A stretch of 64,000 nt of DNA from Pegoplata infirma (lineage: Eukaryota; Arthropoda; Insecta; Diptera; Anthomyiidae). Made by a program: the position numbers and the translations under genes. The stretch covers positions 36,627,410-36,691,409 of the forward strand of contig OY992537.1 of the NCBI GenBank assembly GCA_963921195.1. Direction: 5' to 3'. This document shows, piece after piece, positions 57,658-64,000 of this stretch (position 1 is the stretch's first letter; every line of letters starts with the position of its first letter). The notes beneath the pieces are model-generated. The model searched no databases. It worked only from the letters and a program-made list of their open reading frames with translations, and was not told where the DNA came from.

Positions 57658-58174
57658 TACACAGAAAGAATTGAAAACGAATTTCGATCAACAAAAACGC
57701 AGATTCAATTAATTTTTTAATTGAAACTTCTCCGATGAAGAAAATTGTTATATCAATCATCAAATTGTATGTGATTATTTGATTTTTTTTCAATCAATTT
57801 GTTTTTCGATTTTGATCAACAATTTTATCAATTTTTTATTTAAAGTCAATTAAAATAATAATTGATTTAACAAATAAATTTTAAGCTTATGACAAAATTA
57901 TGAAGAAATTCATATATTTTGCTTTCCAATATGTTGCCGACAGTAAAAAAAGTAAATCCGAGTTAAAAGCATATTTTTTAATTAATGTGTTTAAATAAAT
58001 TGAAGCAAAAAAAAAAACTGGTATGTTGAACATTTGTAATTTACTATGTAAAGAAAATAACAAAAACGTTGATCAAAACAATAATTGACTCATTTAAATT
58101 TTGTTGATCAATAGATTTTTAAATTTTGTTGATAAATAGAATTGAATTTTTTAGTCAATATTTTTTTTGTGTAC
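57658..58174. mobile_element. D-family MITE, full copy
   Basis: TTACACAGAAAGAATTG at the left and TTTTTTTTGTGTA at the right are inverted ends. The body has CGATCAACAAAAACGC, TTAATTTTTTAATTGAAAC and TTTTGTTGATCAATAG. A hAT-like foldback begins just beyond its right end. Confidence 0.75.
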
Positions 58175-58182
58175 ATGGTCAT

Positions 58183-58915
58183 TAGGGTGGCCCAAAATTC
58201 CTTTTGCTTCGCTACAGGTCAACGTAACTTAAAAAATGAAAGATGGTATCGTAACTAATATTTTGCGCCAAATTGCAGCACCCTACGACGATTAGAAGGG
58301 GATGCTAATTGATTACATGTGTTTGCAACCTCCAAAGAAATCTAAAAAAAAAATTGTTGCAATACTAAAAATTACTACATGGAATGGTATCGTTACAAGA
58401 GCAAATAAGTCACATATGGCCATTTTGCCCTAAGGTTGTTTACAAAGGACAATAAGGACATTTTAGCTTCGATTAGAAAAAAAAACAAAAAAAAATTTTG
58501 ATATTATACTCAAATTAAAGATATTTGTATAACCTTTCAAATGAACTTTATCGCAATTTAATGGTCCGCATAGTTTTTGAGTTACAGCGGTTTTAGTGAA
58601 ATGCAGGGTTCCGCTTTTTTTAATATGTATTATTTTTTGTTTAAGGACAATCTTAGGACAAAATGGCCACATGTGAATTATGTGCTCTTGTAACGCTATC
58701 ATTCCTTGTGGTTATTTTCAAGATTCCAATAAATTTTTTTTAAGATTTCTTTGGAGGTTGCAAACACTTATGATCAGTTAGAATCCCCTTCCAATCGTTG
58801 TTGGGTGCTGAAATTTGGCGCAAATTGTTCGTTACGATGCCATCTATCATATTATGAGGTACGTTCAGTTGTGAGTTATACATGGTATTTTTCCATATGT
58901 TGATGGGCCACACTA
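58183..58915. mobile_element. hAT-like foldback MITE, TSD (C/A)TGGTCAT
   Basis: Starts TAGGGTGGCCCAAAA and ends TGGGCCACACTA. Flanks ATGGTCAT (58175-58182) and CTGGTCAT (58916-58923) match at 7 of 8 positions. Arms pair through TTGCAACCTCCAAAGAAATC and GGGGATGCTAATTG-type sequence around a centre near 58550. Ends like TAGGGTGG are shared with the 20591 element. Non-coding. Confidence 0.88.
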
Positions 58916-59112
58916 CTGGTCATGGACGCTGCATAGACCAGTTTAGGTACAAAGCGTTACAAGATTATTACAAATACCCAAACTCCGACATAAAGGGTCT
59001 CTATGCTTTCTTTGCGAATGTTTGACGTCTCATAGTTGCAAATCCAGGTATTTCTTCCCCATCTCGAGAACTACGCTCTTCTAAACACTGCACACATTAG
59101 CCCTCTGCCCAA

Positions 59113-59305
59113 CCATGTAAAAATTTACTAGATGTGATTCTATCTGATCAGATCTTGAATTCGTTCCCCATTTACTGGATATGATCAGATCTTATAAAAC
59201 ATCCATAAAACAATGACTAAATTCGAAAATTTTGATTAGCAGATAATATTAAATTCGATATGAGCAGATCAGACCAAATCTAGTAAATTTTATACAGAAA
59301 CACCG
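59113..59305. mobile_element. Small MITE, ends TGTAAAAATTTACTAGAT
   Basis: TGTAAAAATTTACTAGAT pairs with ATCTAGTAAATTTTATACA. The interior has TGATCAGATCTTGAATTCG and TATGATCAGATCTTATAAAA. No clear target duplication. Confidence 0.65.
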
Positions 59306-59389
59306 CAAGTCCTCTAATAAAACCAACCAAATTCCGCATATGTTCCCAAGAAATGACAATGAAAGTAGGATTTTCAAACAACTTTGAAC

Positions 59390-59990
59390 TCTTTGTAGAT
59401 AGTGGATAGTCTTGCAGCTCTAAAGGCCTTAGAATCAAAAACTGTAAAATCGGAAATTGTTAGGAACTGTATACGATGCCTTCATTAAATTAGACAGGAC
59501 AGTCGCTGGGAACGAATTGGCTGATGATTTTGTGAGAAATATCCCCGAGGAGAGCGTGGCGAACCTGATATCTCGGTTTCTTAAGTAGAATTTATGAACG
59601 AAATTGATAGGATGTCAATGAATAGAATAAAGGATTTGTGGATATGTCACTGACTACGTGCAGAATATCGTAAACTCTATGGCCACTGCCAAATCCTAAG
59701 AGGACAAAAAGTATTCTTACCTTTGGCCAATAGACGGTTAGCCTATTAGTGGGAGTACTGACAGGACACTGTTTAATCGACCAAATGGACGTGCGAATGG
59801 GAATTTCTGATTATATCTATTGTAGAAGTTGTGGGGAAGTGGAGGAGGAAGAGGAGGAGTCAGTGCACCTGTTGTGTGAATGTCTAATGAAGCCAAAGTG
59901 GCAGACGCTTATCCATTCTTACATAACCTTGAACTCATTGTAACTTTAGGAGTTTCTTTATAACGTCTCAGCTAACCCAAATCATCATCA
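59390..59990 (+). pseudogene. LINE C-terminal remnant (RNase H and zinc cluster), frameshifted
   Basis: Pieces of an RNase H domain survive: SLAALKALESKTVKSEIV near 59410 and GNELADDFVRN near 59508, the latter matching the GNEKADELA region of the 61781 copy. Another frame gives GVLTGHCLIDQMDVRMGIS and YCRSCGE, an acidic run, and SVHLLCEC (59750-59885), which hold a possible C-C-H-C zinc cluster. Stops and frame changes separate the pieces, so it is non-functional. It is related to the fragments at 6404-6901 and 61781-63842, at the same part of the polyprotein. Confidence 0.75.
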
Positions 59991-60133
59991 TTTCTGAAAG
60001 TTCTTCCTATATGTATTTGCCTTCGAAAAATCAAAAGATGTGTACCTTAGCTTGGTTATGTTTTAACTGACTGCGTAATAATGAACCCAGTTTGATCTAA
60101 CTATAAAACTCTTAATAATTTTTATTTCCACAG

Positions 60134-60240
60134 CCGAAATCATAGAGATCATGCAGCGCCCTAGCCCAGAAGAGTGTTTGTCTCCAGAAAGTTATGGAAA
60201 ATGTCAGATCGATAATTTTAAAATGCTCGATGTGTTTAGG
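60134..60240 (+). CDS. Candidate coding exon joined to a SINE (weak)
   Basis: AATTTTTATTTCCACAG (ending 60133) is a strong 3' splice site, with a branch-like CTAAC about 30 bases upstream. The next bases read in one frame EIIEIMQRPSPEECLSPESY then GKCQIDNFKMLDVF; the two other frames stop within 30 bases. The frame stays open through the tRNA-like head to a TAG near 60328. Composition is less AT-rich than the surroundings. I do not recognise the protein, and no clear 5' splice site follows, perhaps because the SINE sits there. A retroelement or chance origin is possible. Confidence 0.3.
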
Positions 60241-60305
60241 GGCCCCTGTAGGTTAGTTGGTAGCATACAAGCCTATGAAACAGGGTGTCGTGGGTTAGAC
60301 TCCCA
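60240..60305 (+). mobile_element. tRNA-derived SINE head
   Basis: GGGCCCCTGTAGGTTAG, A box TAGGTTAGTTGG (60249-60260), B box GGTTAGACTCC (60293-60303). Similar to the minus-strand head at 11905-11986. The B box has an A at a usually conserved C, so transcription may be weak. Tail not defined. Confidence 0.65.
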
Positions 60306-60684
60306 AAAAAACGAACCGCCGAAGTAGTCCACTTTCCTTAGAATTTGTAATCATGATAACTGATTAAAAAACTGCCAAATTTTGAAAGGATACCTATTGT
60401 AATAATGTTAATAAACAAAATGTAAGCTAAACCTAAAGGTTCAAATCTCAGATGCTTAAGGTTCCAATCTCAGCTAAATGAATTGATAATTGGACCTATA
60501 TAGTGATTAAAATTTTATCGTGGACAGACAGACGGACATCGAAAATAAATTAAAAAAGCCATTCTGAGTTTATCTTGGTACTTAAAGATTGGTCTAGGAC
60601 ATATATAAACCACAAATCACAGACTGATGAAGGGCAAAATAATTGGTAACACCCACCTAGTAACTACTCCAAAAATTGTGTTAT
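60306..60684. other. No feature recognised apart from an A/B-like fragment
   Basis: 60525-60600 (GGACAGACAGACGGACATCG, ACTTAAAGATTGGTCTAGGAC) resembles the 5' half of a minus-strand B element. Otherwise nothing supported. Confidence 0.4.
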
Positions 60685-61130
60685 GCTATTGAACTTGGGG
60701 CCTAAGCATTTTTTTTTAATTGCTCTAAGTGTATATTCTAAAACTCCATATTTAAACACAACCTTACAAAAATTTCTGCTATTTGTCATTTGATCAAAGG
60801 TCATGCCTTGTTGAGATTGGAAGCATGCGGCAATATAACAATGACACACTCAATAAGAACCTTTTTACAATGGGTGGGGTCGAGCGAATAAGATCTATTG
60901 TAATGCTCGTAAGACCCACTGTTGTATGTTAACCCACAGACAGGCTGTGTAGCCAACATCGTCATCTATATAATCTACTGCAGAAATTAATCGTTGTGCT
61001 TTAATATATTTGGCGCCCAACTTGGGGCTTAAGCAATTTCATCGTTTTTTTATCGTTTTATCGCTTTACTCAAACTTTTCGAAGTGTATATTCTACAACT
61101 CCATATTTAAACACAACCTTACAAAAAAAA
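60685..61130 (+). mobile_element. LTR-retroelement leader remnants in direct repeat
   Basis: GAACTTGGGGCCTAAGCA plus GTGTATATTCTAAAACTCC plus AAACACAACCTTACAAAA at 60690-60775 is repeated at 61018-61125. The second copy begins with TGGCGCCCAACTTGGGGC (61011-61028), a tRNA-Lys-type primer-binding site in plus orientation. No LTR boundary or coding region could be fixed. Confidence 0.55.
61011..61028 (+). promoter_or_regulatory. Primer-binding-site-like motif, plus strand
   Basis: TGGCGCCCAACTTGGGGC, close to the site that pairs with the 3' end of tRNA-Lys. The same type of motif is clustered at 23549-25781. Confidence 0.65.
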
Positions 61131-61740
61131 ATCGTTATACAAAAAGATACCAATCACCATAAAGAGTTTCAGAACGAAAACAAAAAAGATATTGCATTGC
61201 CCACAAAATTTAAAATTTTATAAAATAAGAAGTACTTAAAACTACAAAAAAAAAAATATTCTGCACTTGTATGAGTTTCTCAAAAAAACTTTGCTCAAGA
61301 ATGTAACTGCACATCAAATAATATCCAGTAAAATTAAACAAAATGGAAGTAAAATGTAGCAAAACTATATGTAAGGATGAACTAATCATTCTTAAGGGAT
61401 CATTTAATAATGAAGAGAGTCTTTCTTAGGTCTCCCGACTTAAATCATCACAGGCTTTTTTGAAACTCACTAGTGAAATATCTCAACCCTTATGAACCGA
61501 TATGCCTGAAACTTAAAATATATAAAAAAGAGACAATTTTAGGGTTGGGGTTTCTCGGCTTATCGGCCATATCAGTGCTTAAAAATTTCGTTGTCCCCTT
61601 ATGAATCAATGTTGACCTTCGGGAAACTTTCGATAACTTAAATTTAATAAAGATTATTTTGTATTTATATGGATATCATAGGACTATGTCTTACATACAT
61701 AAATTCTCATTATGTCTACCAAGATACTTTATGTTTTGCC
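61131..61740. other. No feature recognised
   Basis: AT-rich sequence that leads into an X-family copy near 61740. Nothing else supported. Confidence 0.4.
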
Positions 61741-61780
61741 ACTAACGATTGTCAATTTACTAAATACTCTTGACAATGGA

Positions 61781-63842
61781 TTGATACCTAGTTTCAACCT
61801 CCCGAAACTGAACGGCATAAGATTGGAACCTTCGGATTCGGCTTAATTCCTGGGGGTAATACTAGACAAAAACTTACTTGGACGGCAAATCTAAAAGAAC
61901 GGATAAGGAAGGCTTACGCTGCACTATACTCTTGTCAGAGATTAGTTGGAAAGAAATGGGGTAAGAAACCCAAGCTCTTTCATTGAATATTTACCGCAGT
62001 CGTCCGGCCAGTGCTGTCTTATGGCGGTCATGTTTGGTGGCCTGTCATAGAATATAGGACTCATGCTGACTCAATCAAACGGGTGAATAGGATTGCGTTG
62101 TTGAGTCTTACAGGGGCTATGAGGACGACATCAACTGAAGCTTTGGAAATGATTCTGGATATGACACCGCTAGACCTCTTCATCAAGGAGAATGTGAAGA
62201 TTACTCTAAATAGACTATTCCAAACGGGATCTCTGAAAAACAGACAGGTTCGACATACGAAGATTATTGGTAGTTCTGAATGGATCATAAGGACTGATTA
62301 TGATATTCCTTATAACGTAACTGATGGAAGATTCAAAATTGTGATTCCTTCACTGGATGATTGGCTTAACAACAGAGTAAAATTTCAGCAAATTAATGTT
62401 TTTACGGATGGTTCCAAAATGTTGGAGGGCACACTGATTGAGACTTTCCGTCTAGACAACGGTTGTAGTATCTTTCAAGCCGAAGTATTTGCGATAGCCA
62501 AGGCAGCTGAGCAAATTTCGATGCTACCAATATACAGGCGTGATATTGGATTCGTCATTGATAGTCAAGCTGCTTTAATGGCTTTAGAAAGTGATAATAT
62601 CAGATCTAAGGTGGTCAGCCGCTGCCACAGATAGCTTAAGGTTCTCAGCGAGCAGCATAATATTACTCTGTGCTGGGTACCTGGACACAAGGATATTTTG
62701 GGAAACGAGAAAGCCGATGAACTTGCACGACGGGGAGCGGAACTCGCATGGGAGACAGCGGAATCTGAAGTATTCCCTCCACTGTCTATTATTTGTCAGA
62801 AAATAAGATTGGACACAAAGGCGAGTTGGTTGGATAAATGGTCAAACTCTGAAAGGTGTATACAAACTAGTGCCCCCCATTTCCCGGTTCTCGGTATTCC
62901 CGGGAATACCGGTATTCCCGGTTCTGGAACCAGTTTCCCGGTTCTAGATATATTCCCGGGAATACCGGTATTCCCGGTTCTCATCCTTTTACCGGTTCTC
63001 AAAAACCAAAAAAATACTACACCATAAAATATTTAAATTACACTATTTAATCAGTATTTCAGTAATATTTAGTTGTGTTTGTAAAATTATTGAAAAATTA
63101 TGTAACTATTTTTTCTTAAATTAAAAAAATATAATGGAAATGGTATTTTTCACATATTTTGTAAAGAAAAAATTTTAATTGTACAAAATTTTACAAAACA
63201 TACATACCGGTAGTCCCGGGAATACCGTCAGAACCGGAACCGGGAATACCGGTATTCCCGGGAATACCGGGAATGAATTAAGAACCGGGAAACCGGTACC
63301 ATTTCCCGGTAATACCGAGAACCGGGAATACCGGTATTCCCGGTACTACGGTACTGACCGTAGGCACTAATACAAACAAAATTATTATGGGATGAAAGCT
63401 TGGCAAAACACTGTAAAATTCTTCTAGATATGGACAGGAAGCAACTTAGAGCTACAATTAACCTCATAACTGGTAACAACACATTGGGTAAACACAGGGT
63501 AACAATTGGAATTAGGAATGATGATACATGTAGAAGGTGCAGAGAATCCGTAGGAGATACCTATCATTTCTTATGCGAATGCCCTACACTATCATTTAGA
63601 AGATTAAACATTTTTGGTTCTTATATTTTTCAGAATTTATCCGAATTACGAGGCACGAATCCTTGGACCCTACTAGAATTTATAAAGGCATCTAAATGGG
63701 ACGCATAAAAAGAACCACTTTTGGCTACACAGTAGAAGAAGAGAGAGGATCAAAGTTTCAAGGGAATCATAATGGGCCGCATCGCGGCCTCTATGGGCGC
63801 TGGTTTTATACCAGTGTCATCCTTCATAACCTAACCTTACCC
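61781..63842 (+). pseudogene. 5'-truncated LINE (RT thumb, RNase H, zinc cluster), I/LOA/R1 type
   Basis: The C-terminal part of a Jockey-superfamily polyprotein with RNase H. In order: RT end with FLGVILDKKLTW (61848-61880) and VRPVLSYGGHVWW (62002-62040); RNase H with VFTDGSK (62400), FQAEVFAIAKAAEQ (62477), VIDSQAALMAL (62557) and CWVPGHKDILGNEKADELA (from 62673), covering the catalytic Asp, Glu, Asp and final Asp; then, after an insertion, RKQLRATINLITGNN and DTCRRCRESVGDTYHFLCEC, a C-C-H-C zinc cluster. In-frame stops occur near 61845, 61985 and 62632, and the loop after DGSK looks shortened. The 3' end is ATAACCTAACCTTACCC. TGACAATGGA at 61771-61780 and 63843-63852 is a perfect 10-bp duplication. 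The best-preserved LINE copy in the window. Confidence 0.92.
62868..63369. mobile_element. hAT-like MITE with CCGGGAATACCGG arrays, TSD ATACAAAC
   Basis: Starts TAGTGCC and ends GGCACTA, flanked by perfect ATACAAAC copies (62860-62867 and 63370-63377). Each end region is packed with CCCGGGAATACCGGTATTCC-type palindromes (62880-63000 and 63205-63355), with an AT-rich centre. It sits inside the LINE between the RNase H and zinc-cluster parts. Non-coding. Confidence 0.93.
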
Positions 63843-64000
63843 TGACAATGGAATTGAAGAATTCCGAAGCAAGTGTCGAGTAAGTGTTGCAAAATGACCA
63901 AACAAGTCAATTTAAAACAAACAACTTTATAAATAGTTTCTTGAAGACTTTTACTTTGAAAATATTATTGTGGTGATTAGTTAAAGAAATACGACCTTGA

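Larger units (their letters stand above)
61741..64000 (+). repeat. X repeat copy split by a LINE
   Basis: 61741-61780 (AACGATTGTCAATTTAC, TACTCTTGACAATGGA) and 63843-64000 (GACAATGGAATTG, ATTCCGAAGCAAGTGTCG, TTAAAGAAATACGACC) are the two halves of an X copy comparable to 55180-55400. The LINE at 61781-63842 lies between. The copy runs off the window end. Confidence 0.7.

Noticed and set aside
11905..60305. tRNA genes
   Set aside because: All five tRNA-like units have A and B boxes but no pairing acceptor stem or credible anticodon arm; SINE heads fit better.

Overview
The window looks like nuclear DNA of a fly, most likely a calyptrate such as a blow fly or house fly relative (inference). 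It is strongly AT-rich and has no operons or bacterial signals. It carries 5'-truncated LINE copies of the RNase H-bearing I/LOA/R1 type ending in CCTAACC motifs, tRNA-derived SINE heads, and short TATACCC...GGGTATA elements with GTCCGTCC microsatellites of a kind seen in fly genomes. I found no intact host gene. Two short stretches (30587-30673 and 60134-60240) follow good splice-acceptor sequences and could be exons; both are weak calls.

Almost everything recognisable is a mobile-element remnant, mostly non-autonomous, and the dominant architecture is the long inverted repeat (foldback). I name the groups from this sequence alone. E: foldbacks with termini around GCATTCCATG inserted at TATATA (3477-4193, 4244-6158, 12508-15045, 26666-28702, 35927-36897, 50366-51310). 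hAT-like: seven elements with 8-bp target duplications, six perfect (20591-21466, 24029-24654, 33542-34168, 40252-41984, 52664-53059, 62868-63369) and one 7/8 (58183-58915). F: 22810-23396 and 43084-43684. A and B: TATACCC elements that act as hosts for many of the others. G: 6223-7320 and 29822-30335. C, D and X are further dispersed repeats.

Layout. 0-8.6 kb: X repeat, ATCGATAAC array, A fragment with E1, E2, then G1 interrupted by a LINE 3' end. 8.9-12.2 kb: a giant foldback whose arms are a 21-bp satellite in opposite orientations, interrupted by a segment holding a SINE. 12.5-15 kb: E3. 17-21.7 kb: head-to-head A pair, then an A copy split by a hAT foldback. 21.7-22.8 kb: repeat-poor island. 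22.8-25.9 kb: F1 and a scrambled cluster of tRNA-Lys-type primer-binding sites with a hAT insertion. 26.6-31.9 kb: E4 inside A, MITEs, G2, candidate exon, A4. 33.5-37.7 kb: hAT element and a nested foldback complex. 39.5-42.9 kb: a GTACTATTTT array split by a hAT element that holds a B element. 43-49 kb: F2, a duplicated segment, A5, D3 with A6 inside. 50-54 kb: D1, E6, B3 with a hAT inside. 54.7-56.3 kb: tRNA-like heads and two X copies. 57.6-64 kb: D2, hAT foldback, two LINE remnants, candidate exon with SINE, and a LINE in an X copy, itself split by a hAT element full of CCGGGAATACCGG palindromes.

Nesting gives an order of events: X, A, B and G were present first; LINE, E, F and hAT-like elements came later. 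If transcribed, the foldbacks would make long hairpin RNAs. The clearest signals worth following are the satellite-armed giant foldback, the GCATTCCATG group and its reuse of one TATATA site in A elements, and the hAT insertion that splits a LINE frame without disturbing it. All repeat boundaries were judged by eye.
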